A stretch of 64,000 nt of DNA from Prorocentrum cordatum (GCA_963575745.1 CAUYUJ010011503.1:254001-318000); one strand, 5' to 3'. Positions 31,982 through 43,977 are shown, numbered from the stretch's first letter. The notes: generated by a model not told the origin, from the letters alone. Translations and numbers: made by a program.

Positions 31982-33075
31982 TCACGGGCATGAGTCCTTA
32001 TACGTTGATGTAAATGTTGTCCAAGCTTGTTCGTCCATGATGGGTTCGAGTAGGTGTTGTTCTGATGGGAAGCAGACCTTCACCTTGTCGTACAAGAACT
32101 TTGCCCGTTCATTTCGCGGCCTCCCTGGAGACCGTTTGACTTTGCTTGTTGCCGGACGGGCGCTGTTAGGCATGAAAGTGAGCTGCCTCAGTGCATCAGC
32201 CTCGCTGCTTTGACATACTTTTCCGAACCACGCCAATTGGTTGACCAATAAATGTGATGGGTACGGTGTTTGGCCAGATCTTTCCAATATGGTTTGTTTG
32301 ATATTCTTGAAATGTACGGGTGTTGGATGCCCAAGATTGAACGAAGACACCGGGCTTGGAAACCGTCCAGCCTGCGTCTGTCGGCTTTGTTCAGCCAGGC
32401 ACTGCTCAGCGAGCACATTAGTTTAGTTGTGATAAGAGCTGCAAACACTTTCAATGTACGCTTCAGACTGATTGATGTATGCTTCCACGCCTGCGTATAC
32501 CTTTGGAATCCCCCCCATGCGGCACCCAACCTCCTGCCCAACTCCTCCTTCATATTTCCACTGTCGTATAATGTCGCCCCCAAGTACTTCATCTGCGTGG
32601 TGGGAGTAATGAGCTTGCCGGAAGGATCTGTAATACGCAAATCACATTTTATTTGCAACAACTGAAATTTGTCCCAATGCAGTTCCATATCCATGTTCGC
32701 GCCAGCGCGTCCAATTGAATCCAGGAGTTGTTGCAGATGCCGCCCGTTGCGCCCGACTAAAACTGTGTCGTCTGCGTATAAAATTACCGAGAGGCTTCCA
32801 GACAACAGTGATTGGGCCACGTCGTCCTGCAAGTGCGTCTCCGCGTCTTTGACGAGCACTGTCATAACCATCACAAACAGAAACGGCGAGAGTGGGCAAC
32901 CTTGTGAGATACCGGACAGCTGTCCCCGTACTTCTGACCTCTGGGGCACGTCTGCCACGCAGAAGCGACTGGAGCCGTAGATACCCCCAATAATTTCAAG
33001 CATGTGCGGGGGCACACCAAATGCAGCAAGTGCTTCGAGAAGGGCTCCCACGTTGATAGAGTCGAAAGCCTTTTT
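31982..33075 (-). pseudogene. LINE 3, segment 4: RT palm to C-terminus
   Basis: Continues the reverse transcriptase interrupted by element copy B. It opens with KKAFDSI (domain A), then GISQGCPLSPFLF (domain B, about 32,875-32,915) and YADDTVL (domain C, about 32,757-32,778), both catalytic Asp present. It then runs through the thumb to RILGIQHPYISRISNK. A frameshift near 32,250 leads to LLVNQLAWFGKV and a C-terminal KRSPGRPRNE, the usual tail of jockey/I-like LINEs. The stop is at 31,982-31,984. Frame changes and the insertion make it non-functional. Confidence 0.85.
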
Positions 33076-35245
33076 CCCAACCATCCTGTGGTGTTGGGTC
33101 CTCGTTTTGAAGAGACGTCGCCCCGCGTTCCTTCCTTCCTTCCCGCTGCCCCCTCCCTCCTCCCATCTTCATCATCATCGTCATCATCCCCATCATCGTC
33201 ATCGTCATCATCATCTGTCGTCATCATCATTATCACCACCCATGTCGGCACACCCCTCACACGTTTCGTGACCCCATAGGGAGCTCCACCGAAGGTCCCA
33301 GTGCGTGTGCCCGCATGCGTCCCGCACACTCATTTCGGCACACCCCTCACACGCTTCGTGGCCCCATAGGGAGCTCCACCGAAGGTCCCAGTGGGTGTGC
33401 CCGCATGCGTCCCGCACACCCATTTCGGCACACCCCTCACACGTTTCGTGGCCCCATAGGGAGCTCCACCGAAGGTCCCAGTGGGTGTGCCCGCATGCGT
33501 CCCGCACACCGATTTCGGCACACCCCTCTCACGTTTCGTGACCCCATACGGAGCTCCACCGAAATGGGCCCAGTGGGTGTTGTGCTCTTGCGTCCCGCAC
33601 ACACATTTCGGCACACCCCTCACACGTTTCGTGACCCCATAGGGAGCTCCACCGAAGGTCCCAGTGGGTGTGCCCGCATGCGTCCCGCACACCCATTTTG
33701 GCACACCCTTCACACTATTCGTGGCCCCATAGGGAACTCCACCGAAGGTCGCAGTGGGTGTGCCCGCATGCGTCCCGCACACCCATTCCGGCACAACCCT
33801 CACACGTTTCGTGGCCCCATAGGGAACTCACCGAAGGTCCCAGTGGGTGTTGCCCAGCTATGGTCCCGCACCTCCCATTTCGGCACACCCCTCACACGTT
33901 TTCGTGGCCCCATAGGGGGAGACTCCACCGAAGGTCGCAGTGGGTGTGCCCGCATGCGTCCGCCACAACCATTTCGGCCCACCTCACACGTTTCGTGGCC
34001 CATGGGGGATCACCGAAGGTCCCAGTGGGTGTGCCAGCATGCGGTCCCGACACCCATTTCGGCAAACCCCTCTTACGTTTAAATCTCATACGTTTCGTGG
34101 CCCCATAGGGAGCTCCACCGAAGGTCCCAGTGGGTGTGCCCGCATGCGTCCCGCACACCCATTTCGGCACATCCCTCACTCGTTTCGTGGCCCCATAGGG
34201 GGCTCCACCGAAGGTCCCAGTGGGTGTGCCCGCATGCGTCCCGCACACACATGTCGTCCCACCCCTCACACGTTTCGTGGCCCCATAGGGAGCTCCACCG
34301 AAGGTCTCAGTGGGTGTGCCCGCATGCGTCCCGCACACCCATTCCGGCACATCCCTCACTCGTTTCGTGGCCCCATAGGGAGCTCCACCGAAGGTCCCCG
34401 TGGCGCAGTCCACATGCGTCTCCTTTGCCCAGTACAGCGTTACGTGGCCCCATATGGAGCCCCACCGCAGGTCCCAGCCAGCCAGCTAGCTCTCTTTGCT
34501 CCGCGCCGCGGGCGACCCGCGCGCGTCGCTGGGACTCCTCCGGGGCGACCTGCGCGCGTCGCGGGGGCTCCGTGCTGCGTTCCGCCCAGCGCCTCGCTCG
34601 CCCCGTCGTCGCTCTGCCCAGCGGTCAGAGACTGGCCCGCTATCAGCCAGCCATTTAGCTAGTCAGCTCTCTCTGCTTCGCGCAGCGGACGACCCGCGCG
34701 CGTCGCTGGACCCCGCCCGGGCGACCTGCGCGCGTCGCGGGGAAGCCGCGCTGCACTGCGCCCGCAGCCTTGGACTTTTGAGTGCGCGGGCAAAGAGGGA
34801 GTAAAAGAAGGGGAGGAAGCGGACGCGATCCTCGCGGGGGGGGCGCGCCGACATTGGCGTACGCGGCGCGCGGGCGAAGCGTCGGGGAGGCACGGGAAGC
34901 TCATTGGGGACGGCCTCGCCAGCGTCAGAGTATTCAGAGGCTGTCGTTGTCCAATAAACTATTGGCATTCATACACATTTGCACCACGCTTTGTCATATT
35001 CGCATTCATGCACGTAGACTCGCTCGCACGCAGATCATTCACTGTCAGACGCACGCGCGCAGATTCACCCGCGCTCAGTCTCCCTACGTACTCAGATCAA
35101 TCGTTTTCGTTCACTTTGTGTACCACGCCACTCATGTCGGCACGCCCCTAGCACGGTTCGTTGCCTCATAGGGATCGCCACCGAAAAAATGAATCACTAT
35201 TGCGGTACTCGCACCTGCATATGGTTGGGTCCCTCGTCAGGCTAA
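33076..35245 (+). mobile_element. Helentron-like satellite-bearing element, copy B (in LINE 3 RT)
   Basis: Starts CCCAACCATCCTG and ends TCGTCAGGCTAA between T-runs. It splits the LINE reverse transcriptase inside domain A: on the minus strand the left part ends LALDKK and the right part resumes KKAFDSIN. Inside are a C/T-rich leader, an ATC tract, about 13 units of 90 bp (33,240-34,440), a GC-rich module with two copies of about 170 bp (from GCCAGCCAGCTAGCTC), a unique 3' segment and the CATATGGTTGGGTCC terminus. Length is 2,170 bp. Confidence 0.85.
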
Positions 35246-37237
35246 TTTCTTATCTAGCGCCAGTAGGGCCACACCACCATCTCGAGCGGCATGTGCTAGT
35301 TCGATGTGGCGGCGGGCTGCATGGACGGCGTCAGTGGTGCCTTTCCTCCGTCTGAATCCATACAGTGTCCCGCTCAGTCTATCCTCCGCCCCTGCTTGCT
35401 GCAATCTCCGCAAGAGTAAACGTGCAAATAATTTGTACATTACGCAAAGCAAACTAAGAGGACGATAGTTATCGCAGTGATCCATTGGGCCTTTGTTCTT
35501 GTAGATTGTGGCAATGATTGAGTGCCGCCAGTCTTCGGGAGCATCTTTCTCGCGCCAGCACTGGTTGATCAGCTTCGTCATGGTGTCCAGCCCTTTGGGG
35601 TCATGTGCCAACGCCTTCCAGTGCTCCGCTGGGATATCGTCCATCCCGGGCGCCCGGCGCCTTTCCATGCTTCAGTTTGGAAATCACCACGCCCACCTCG
35701 CGTACCGTGAAGTCGTCTTTTGTGATGGGTAATAATGGTCCCAAGGGTTGACATGCAATAGATGTCGTTGGGCGCACTTTCCATTGTATCTTCTCGAGAT
35801 ACTCTGCCATTGTATTTGCCCTGTCCGTGCTGTCGACGAGTTCGTCGTCCAAATTTCTGAGCCTTCCTTGTTTGTGCGGTTTTGGCCGGCATGCACGTTT
35901 AAGCGAAGCCCAATCTCCACCAGCAATATGTTGACCCAACCATGCAATTTTATCAAGTTTGACAGACTTCCGTGCAGCTTTTAATAATGTCTTTTCCTCC
36001 TCCCAGTTGTTATTAGATCGTTCCGCGCTTCGCTGTGCTATCAAATCCAAGATTCGGCTTGTGATACATGGTTTTTGTGTGTTGGCCTCCCGGCGCGGCA
36101 AGGCCATCTGAGCTTGGGCGATCGCATTCTTCATGTTCTCCTGCGTCTGCAGTGCATTACCTGCTGCGGTAGCGTGGGCGTTGAAGATGTTAGCGAAAGA
36201 CTCTCGCACTGTATTGTCACGAATCGCCGCCCTGTCGACTTCGTTGGTTTGTTGATGGCTGGCCGCCGGTGTCTCGAGTCCCAGGGGACACGTCACCGAA
36301 TAATGGTCCGTTGCCAACGCCGCTTCCCGATGACTAGCGACCTGTTTCAAAGAGATGAGAGCAGCAGGCTGGCAAAGTACTACATCCAAAATATTATGTG
36401 ATGCCTCTGATATTTGATCCAAGGGCAGTGTTCCAGCTTCTCGGAAAGTAACTTCTGTTCCAACGCTTGTTCCATGAATGTTTTGGCGATCACCAAAGTA
36501 GCGCCCGTGCAGAACTCGAGCAGCAAGTCCCTGTTTGGGACTTCCGCTTCATGTAGCGCTTCTCGGCCCCACCCATGTTCACCTATTACGTGTTCGTCTC
36601 CGGCGTGAGCGTGACCAACACGAGCGTTGAAGTCTCCAAGAAGAAGATTCCCAACATTTGCACGGCATATCCTGTACTCCTTATCCAAGCTGTCATAGAA
36701 AGCAATCCTCTCCGGCAAGGGTTTGAGGTTGTGTGGAGCATAAGCACGAAATATCTCAATCGTATTTCCATCCATGCGAAGCTTTGGAATGCAAAGTCTG
36801 TCTGAAACCTGCTTGTAAGACTGAATATGTCTACGAACACTTGGCGCAATTACAATGCCAACTCCTGCCCAAATTTTGTCGTCTGTGTTGTTGCCAGACA
36901 AAATGAACGCGTACCCATCTTGATCATAGACTTAAGCTTTCGATTTACGTGTCTCTTGAATGCACAGCACCCCTATGTTGAATTGTTCCATGTGTTTACA
37001 TAATTCAATCCTCTTGATCTCTGTGAGCCCACTGACATTCCAAGTACCAAGTTTGAGAGTAGAAGGTTGCGCGGTAAACGAGTTGTCCTGAGAATTGTCG
37101 TCTCGAGCGGGACGGTTGGTAACTTTGCCCAGGCCGTTCTGTCCAAGACGTGGCAACACGTAGCGATTTCCCGGTAAGTTGTTGCTCCGGAAGGGTGAAA
37201 CTAAGCCCGTGCGCCATTGGCACCCTCAATTCTTGTT
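35246..37237 (-). pseudogene. LINE 3, segment 3: AP endonuclease, linker and RT fingers
   Basis: Endonuclease motifs in order: KLGTWNVSGL (Asn near 37,037), IQETRK (Glu near 36,954), AYAPHN, LLLGDFNARVG (Asp near 36,633) and TDHYSV (near 36,305). An in-frame TAA at 36,932-36,934 follows IQETRKSKA and the same frame resumes VYDQDGYAFILSG. A frameshift near 36,400 and another near 35,665 follow. The linker leads to KLKHGKAPG, DIPAEHWKAL, NYRPLSLL, LYGFRRRKGTTDAVHAAR and LALDKK, where copy B interrupts. This is an APE-type LINE polyprotein. Confidence 0.85.
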
Positions 37238-39399
37238 CCCAACCATCCTGTGGTGTTGGGTCCTCGTTTTGAAGAGACGTCGCCCCGCGTTCCTTCCTTC
37301 CTTCCCGCTGCCCCCTCCCTCCTCTCCGTCGTCCGCGTTGTTCCAACTATCGGTCCTAATCCTTCGTCATTCATCATCTGTCGTCTGTCATCATTATCTC
37401 CACTCCCATGTCGGCACACCCATCACACGTTTCAGGAACCCTATAGGGAGCTCCACCGTAGGTCCCAGTGCGGTGGGGCGATGCGTCCCGCACACTTCCA
37501 TTTTCGGCACACCCCTCCCACGTTCGTGGCCACATAGGGAGCCCTACTCCGAAAACTGGTCCAGTGGGTGTGGCCCGCATGGTCCCGTGCACACCATTCT
37601 TCGGCACACCCAGCCCCCTGCCAGTCACTGAATAGGGGGCTCTCCAGAATGGTCCCAGTGGGTGTGCCCCGCATGCGTCCCGCACCACCATTTTCGGCTC
37701 ACACCTCACACGTTTCGTGGCCATAGGGAGCCTCCACGAAGGTCCCAGTGCTCTTCCGCATGCGTCCCGCACACCCATTTCGGCACCCCCTCACACGTTT
37801 CGTGGCCCCACAGGGAGCTCCACCGAAGGCCCCAGTGCTGCTGTCCGCATGCGTCCCGCACACCCATTTCGGCACACCCCTCACACGTTTCGTGGCCCCA
37901 TAGGGAGCTCCACCGAAGGTCCCAGTGGGTGTGCCCGCATGCGTCCCGCACACCCATTTTGGCACACCCTTCACACTATTCGTGGCCCCATAGGGAACTC
38001 CACCGAAGGTCCCAGTGGGTGTGCCCGCATGCGTCCCGCACACACATGTCGTCCCACCCCTCACACGTTTCGTGGCCCCATAGGGAGCTCCACCGAAGGT
38101 CTCAGGGGGTGTGCCCGCATGCGTCCCGCACACCCATTCCGGCACATCCCTCACACGTTTCGTGGCCCCATAGGGAGCTCCACCGAAGGTCCCCGTGGGG
38201 CTCCTCCCGCTTGCGTCCCGCACACCCATTTCGGCACACCCCTGACACGTTTCGTGGCCCCATAGGGAGCTCCACCGAAGGTCCCAGTGGGTGTGCCCGC
38301 TTGCGTCCCGCACACCCATTTCGGCACACCCCTCACACATTTCGTGGCCCCATAGGGAACTCCACAAAAGGTCCCAGTGGGTGTGCCCGCATGCGACCCG
38401 CACACCCCGCACACACATGTCGTACCAACCCTTCACCCGTTTCGTGGCCCCATAGGGAGCTCCACCGAAGGTCCCAGTGGGTGTGCCCGCTTGCGTCCCG
38501 CACACCCATTTCGGCACACCCCTCACACGTTTCGTGGCCCCATAGGGAGCTCCACCGAAGGTCCCCGTGGCGCAGTCCACATGCGTCTCCTTTGCCAGTA
38601 CAGCGTTACGTGGCCCCATATGGAGCCCCACCGCAGGTCCCAGCCAGCCAGCTAGCTCTCTTTGCTCCGCGCAGCGGGCGACCCGCGCGCGTCGCTGGGA
38701 CTCCTCCGGGGCGACCTGCGCGCGTCGCGGGGGCTCCGTGCTGCGTTCCGCCCAGCGCGTCGCTCGCCCGTCGTCGCTCTGCCCAGCGGCAAGAGCCTTG
38801 CCCGCTATCAGCCAGCCAGCTAGCTCTCTTCGCTCCGCGCAGTGGACGACCCGCGCGCGTCGCTGGGACCCCTCCGGGGTGACCTGCGCGCGTCGCGGGG
38901 GCTCCGCGCTGCGCTGCTCCCGCAGCCTTGGACTTTTGAGTGCGCGGGCAAAGAGGGAGTAAGGAAGGGGAGGAAGCGGGCGCGATCCTCGCGGGGGGGC
39001 GCGCCGACATTGGCGTCGCGGCGCGCGGGCGATGCCGTCGGGGAGTCCCGGGGAAGCTCCTTGCGGCGGCCACGCCCAGAGTCACGAGTATTCAGAGGCA
39101 GTCGTTGTCAAACTATTGGCATTCATACACATTTGCACCACGCTTTGTCATATTCGCATTCATGCACGTAGACTCGCTCGCACGCAGAACATTCACAGTC
39201 AGACGCACGCGCGCAGATTCACCCGCGCTCAGTCTCCCTACGTACTCAGATCAATCGTTTTCGTTCACTTTGTGTACCACGCCACTCATGTCGGCACGCC
39301 CCTAGCACGGTTCGTTGCCTCATAGGGATCGCCACCGAAAAAATGAATCACTATTGCGGTACTCGCACCTGCATATGGTTGGGTCCCTCGTCAGGCTAA
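37238..39399 (+). mobile_element. Helentron-like satellite-bearing element, copy C (in LINE 3 N-terminal part)
   Basis: Same termini as copies A, B and D (CCCAACCATCC... and ...TCGTCAGGCTAA), flanked by TT on the left and TTTTT on the right. About 13 degenerate 90-bp units (37,410-38,600), two copies of the GC-rich 170-bp module (38,640-38,930), then the unique 3' segment. It separates the GK-rich tail of the LINE's N-terminal region from its endonuclease. The 5' part of its satellite is the most diverged of the four. Confidence 0.85.
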
Positions 39400-39631
39400 T
39401 TTTTGCCTTTTCCCACCCCCTTCGGTGAGCTGGCCGCACTCCTATCCAGGCGCTCCGTGGCTTTCTTTTGCAAGTCATCCCATGATGGTGCCTTTTGCAT
39501 TTCTGCCCAAACCTCCCAGTCGGTATCCAACCAGAGTACTTCTTGTTTGTAATTTACCACAGTCATTTTTAATACTCCCTTCCCTCCAACTTCCAGTATT
39601 CCGGCGTCGCCGTCGACCTTCGCGATTTTTT
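39400..39631 (-). pseudogene. LINE 3, segment 2: end of N-terminal region
   Basis: Between copies C and D a 230-base island encodes EKIAKVDGDAGILEV, KMTVVNYKQEVLWLDTDWEV, DDLQKKATERLDRS and a Lys/Gly tail (PKGVGKGK). It follows directly from GFDK in segment 1 if copy D is removed. The Lys/Gly tail before an endonuclease is typical of dinoflagellate LINE N-terminal regions as I recall them. Confidence 0.7.
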
Positions 39632-42600
39632 CCCAACCATCTTGTGGTGTTGGGTCCTCGTTTTGAAGAGACGGTGGCCCGCGTCTCCTCTCCTCCTCTC
39701 CTCCTCTCCTCCTCCTCCTCTCCTCCTCCTCTCCTCCTCCTCCTCCTCCTACTCCTCCTCTCCTCAACCCACCATTTCTATCATTAGCTTAGGACTTGCA
39801 TTGAAACACCCCTCAACGTTTCGTGGACAAGGGGCTCCAAAGTTGCGGTACCTGTGGTTGCACCGAAATGCGTCCCGCACACCCATTTTGGCACACCCTT
39901 CACACTATTCGTGGCCCCATAGGGAACTCCACCGAAGGTCCCAGTGGGTGTGCCCGCAAGCGTCCCGCACACCCATTTCGGCACACCCCTCACACGTTTC
40001 GTGGCCCCATAGGGAGCTCCACCGAAGGCCCCAGTGGCTGCGCCCGCATGCGGTTCCACCCCCCATTCTGGCACACCCCTCACTCGTTTCGTGGCCCCAT
40101 AGGGAGCTCCACCGAAGGCCCCAGTGGCTGCGCCCGCATGCGGTTCCACCCCCCATTCCGGCAGACCCCTCACACGTTTCGTGGCCCCATAGGGAGCTCC
40201 ACCGAAGGCCCCAGTGGCTGCGCCCGCATGCGGTTCCACCCCCCATACTGGCACACCCCTCACACGTTTCGTGGACCCATAGGGAGCTCCACCGAAGGCC
40301 CCAGTGGCTGCGCCCGCATGCGGTTCCACCCCCCATTCTGGCACACCCCTCACACGTTTCGTGGCCCCATAGGGAGCTCCACCGAAGGCCCCAGTGGCTG
40401 CGCCCGCATGCGGTTCCACCCCCCATTCTGGCACACCCCTCACACGTTTCGTGGCCCTTAGGGAGCTCCACCGATTGTTCCCGTGGGTGTGCCCGCTGCG
40501 TACCGCCACACAACATTTTGGCTCCCCTTTACATGTTTCGTGGCTCAATAGGGAGCTCCACCGAGGTCCAGTGCGACTGCCCGCTTGCGTCGCACCGCTC
40601 ACCATTCATCGGCACACCCTCACACGTTTCGGTGGCCCCATAGGGAGCTCCCTCCGAAATGGTCCCAGTGGGTGTGCCGCATTTTTTGCGTTCCCCGCCA
40701 ACATTTCGGCCACCCTTAGCTCGTTTTCGTGGCCCCATAGGGAGCTCCACCGAAGGTCCCAGTGGGTGTGCCCGCATGCGTCCCGCACACCCATTTCGGT
40801 ACACCCTTCACACGTTTCGTGGCCCCATAAGGAGCTCCACCGAAGGTCCCAGTGGGTGTGCCCGCTGCGTCCCGCACCCATTTCGGTACATTCCTCACAC
40901 GTTCCGCGGCCCCATACGGAGCCCAACCGAAGGTCCCAGTGGGTGTGCCCGCATGCGTCCCGCACACCCATTTCGGCACACCCCTCACACGTTTCGTGGC
41001 CCCATAGGGAGTTCCACCGAAGGTCCCAGTGGGTGTGCCCGCATGCGTCCCGCACACCCATTTCGGCACACCCTTCGCACGTTTCGTGGCCTCATAGGGA
41101 GCCCAACCGAAGGTCCCAGTGGGTGTGCCCGCATGCGTCCCGCACACCCATTTTGGCACACCCTTCACACACACTTCGTGGCCCCATAGGGAGCTCCACC
41201 GAAGGTCTCAGTGGGTGTGTGTGCGCATGCGTCCCGCACACCCATTTCGGTACACCCCTCACCCGCTTCTTGGCCCCATAGGGAGCTCCACCGAGGGTCC
41301 TTGTGGGTGTGTAATTTCGGCCCTCCCCTCACACCTTTCGTGGCCCGATAGGCGCTCTGCCAAAGGTCCAGTGGCACAGTCCGCATGCGCCCCCGCCATT
41401 CATTTCGGCACACCCCTCACACGTTTCGTTGCCCCATAGGGTATCCGCCGAAGGTTCCAGTGGAACAGTCCGCATGCGTCCCCGCCACTCATGTCGGCAC
41501 ACCCCTCACACGTTTCGTGGCCCCACAGGATCTCCGCCGAAGGTCCCATTGGCACAGTCTGCATGCGTTCCCGCCATTCATGTCGGCACACCCCTCGCAC
41601 GTTTCGTGGCCCCACAGGAGCTCCGCCGAAGGTCCCAGTGGCACAGTCCGCATGCGTTACCGCCAGTCATTTCGGCACACCCCTCACACGTTTCGTGGCC
41701 CCACAGGAACTCCACCGACGGTCCCCGTGGCGCAGTCCGCATGCGTCCCCGCCATTCATTTCGGCACACCCCTCACACGTTTCGTGGCTCCACAGGAGCT
41801 CCGCCGAAGGTCCCAGTGGCACAGTCCGCATGCGTCCCCGCCATTCACGTCGGCACACCCCTCACACGTTTCGTGGCCCCATAGGGAACTCCACCGAAGG
41901 TCCCCGTGGCGCAGTCCGCATGCGTCTCCCTTGCCCAGTACAGCGTTACGTGGCCCCATATGGAGCTCCACCGCAGGTCCCAGCCAGCCAGCTAGCTCTC
42001 TTTGCTCCGCGCAGCGGACGACCCGCGCGCGTCGCTGGGACCCCTCCGGGGCGACCTGCGCGCGTCGCGGGGGCTCCGTGCTGCGTTCTGCCCAGCCCCT
42101 CGCTCGCCCGTCGTCGCTCTGCCCAGCGGCAAGAGCCTTGCCCGCTATCAGCCAGCCAGCTAGCTCTCTTTGCTCCGCGCAGTGCTCGACCCGCGCGCGT
42201 CGCTGGGACCCCTCCGGGGCGACCTGCGCGCGTCGCGGCGACTCCGCGCCGCGCTGCGCCCGCAGCCTTGGACTTTTGAGTGCGCGGGCAAAGAGGGAGT
42301 AAAGGAAGGGGAGGAAGCGGGCGCGATCGTCGCGGGGGGGCGCGCCGACATTGGCGTCGCGGCGCGCGGGCGATGCCGTCGGGGAGTCCCGGGGGAGCTC
42401 CTTGCGGCGGCCACGCCCAGCGTCACGAGTACTCAGAGGCAGCCATTGTCAAACTATTGTCATTCATACACAACTGCACCACGCTTTGTCATATTCTCAT
42501 TCATGCACGTAGACTCGCTCGCACGCAGATTCTTTCACAGGCAGACGCACGCGCGCAGATTCACCCGCGTTCAGTCTCCCTGCGTACTCAGATCAGTCGT

Positions 42601-42740
42601 TTTCGTTCGCGTTGTGTACCACGCCACTCATGTCGGCACACCCTAGCACGGTTCGTTGCCGCATAGGGATTGCCACCAAAAAAGTGAATCACTATTGCGG
42701 CACTCGCACCTGCATATGGTTGGGTCCTTCGTCAGGCTAA
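39632..42740 (+). mobile_element. Helentron-like satellite-bearing element, copy D (longest)
   Basis: Starts CCCAACCATCTTG after six T and ends TCGTCAGGCTAA before TTT. It has about 24 units of 90 bp (39,810-41,960) with two homogenised variants: CGGTTCCACCCCCCAT units at 40,040-40,450 and units with GGCACAGTCCGCATGCG at 41,370-41,900. The two GC-rich 170-bp modules (41,980-42,270) and the unique 3' segment follow. It sits between GFDK and KIAKVDGD codons of LINE 3. Length is 3,109 bp, the difference from B and C being mostly satellite. Confidence 0.85.
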
Positions 42741-43597
42741 TTTGTCGAATCCCCATTGCGCATGGAAATACCGAAGCCCCAACAACTTTGAAGTGGCGGT
42801 CTTCTGCTCGATTGGAGCGTCTGCGCCGCACCAAACGCGACGGCTCCTTTCTTTTGGCTTTAGCGTTTCGCATGCTGCTTGAAGAATCGGGAGTGCGTTG
42901 TCTGACGAGTCTTGGGATTTGAACTCGGAGAAAAGCATACCTTTGAGAGGCTCTGCTGGGGGGCCTTTCTTGTAAGTCTTCAGGGGCATTTCGCATTGAG
43001 CTTTTGTGAGGACTTTTGCAACCCAGCGATCAGCATCGTATAGCGTGTCGTGCGGAAGGCCCCAAGTCACGAGGGTCGTCGTAGTGGATTGTCAGGTGAC
43101 CGTGGATGCTGGGATCGACTTTGGTGTGGTAATATGTCGGAGTCATGATAGTTCCCGTACCACTGTTTGGAACCGCTGTTCGATTGATTCTGGAATGGTT
43201 ACTGCAGTTCCCCGCGTAGATATTCGATATCGTTATCCAAGTTTGTTCGGCGTATTTCAATTTCCTCCATTCCAGATTCCACTGTTGATTTCAAGTCTTC
43301 CAGATCTTTTCCAAGCGCCTGGGTAATGTTGATCATGGGTGCCATGTAGTCGCGGAACAGCTGGTTCATAGCTCCCATTGTGACGGCGGCCTCGGGGTTC
43401 TCGATGTTCTGAGGCGGTAGCTCCACGTCGACGCCAGCATATACCAAGCGCCTTGGTACCACGGCACCGCTGTCTGAGCTTTGCGCCATAGTCGCGACGG
43501 GAAGGTCGTCATCCATTTCATGCAATGGGCTGCGGAGGCGCTGTTGCTTCTGAGCCTTCCCATCTTTAGGCGTACCGATTGGGTGACTCTCCGGCAT
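42741..43597 (-). pseudogene. LINE 3, segment 1: N-terminal coiled-coil region
   Basis: Starts at an ATG at 43,597 (MPESHPIGTPKDGKAQ). A predicted coiled coil follows (GKDLEDLKSTVESGMEEIEI, about 43,210-43,310). A stop near 43,199 and a frame change lead to LPHDTLYDADRWVAKVLTKA, LKGMLFSEFKSQDSSDNALP, then TSKLLGLRYFHAQWGFDK, where copy D interrupts. Likely the RNA-binding or ORF1-like part of the LINE (inference from position and coiled coil). Confidence 0.65.
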
Positions 43598-43699
43598 GGC
43601 GATCAGAATGTCCAACCAGAAGCGAGAGCAAGAAGAGAAGCATGATAATCAATAGGATGAGGTGTGGAAGGGTAGCAGGACTGGTAAATGTATTCAGAT

Positions 43700-43974
43700 G
43701 TGGCCACCACATGCAAACCGCTTGAGACATCCCCCCAATCTGGGCGCGAACGGGCCCATGATATACCCCTTGGTGCCCCTCCTTGGGAGTGCTGACGCCA
43801 GCGCCTCGCCTGAGACATCCTCGGAAACTGCTCCGAAAGAGAAGGATGTTGTGCACCGAAACAGGCACACCGCCTGAGACATCCCCCAATCTGGGCGCGA
43901 ACGGGCCCATGATATACCCCCTGGCGGCCCCCCTTGGGAGTGCTGAAACCAGCGCCTCGCCTGAGACATCCTCA

Positions 43975-43977
<3 letters not shown>
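43700..43977. repeat. 152-bp tandem repeat, GAGACATCC family block 3
   Basis: Two units starting GCAAACCGCTTGAGACATC (43,713) and GCACACCGCCTGAGACATC (43,865), closely matching the units at 31.4-31.8 kb. Confidence 0.85.

Noticed and set aside
29326-42740. Introner (intron-generating) elements inserted in a LINE
   Set aside because: The three insertions cut coding sequence cleanly, but on the LINE strand they begin AAATTAGCC and end GGTTGGGAA, with no usable GT/GC/GA...AG boundaries, and the host frame is a dead retroelement.
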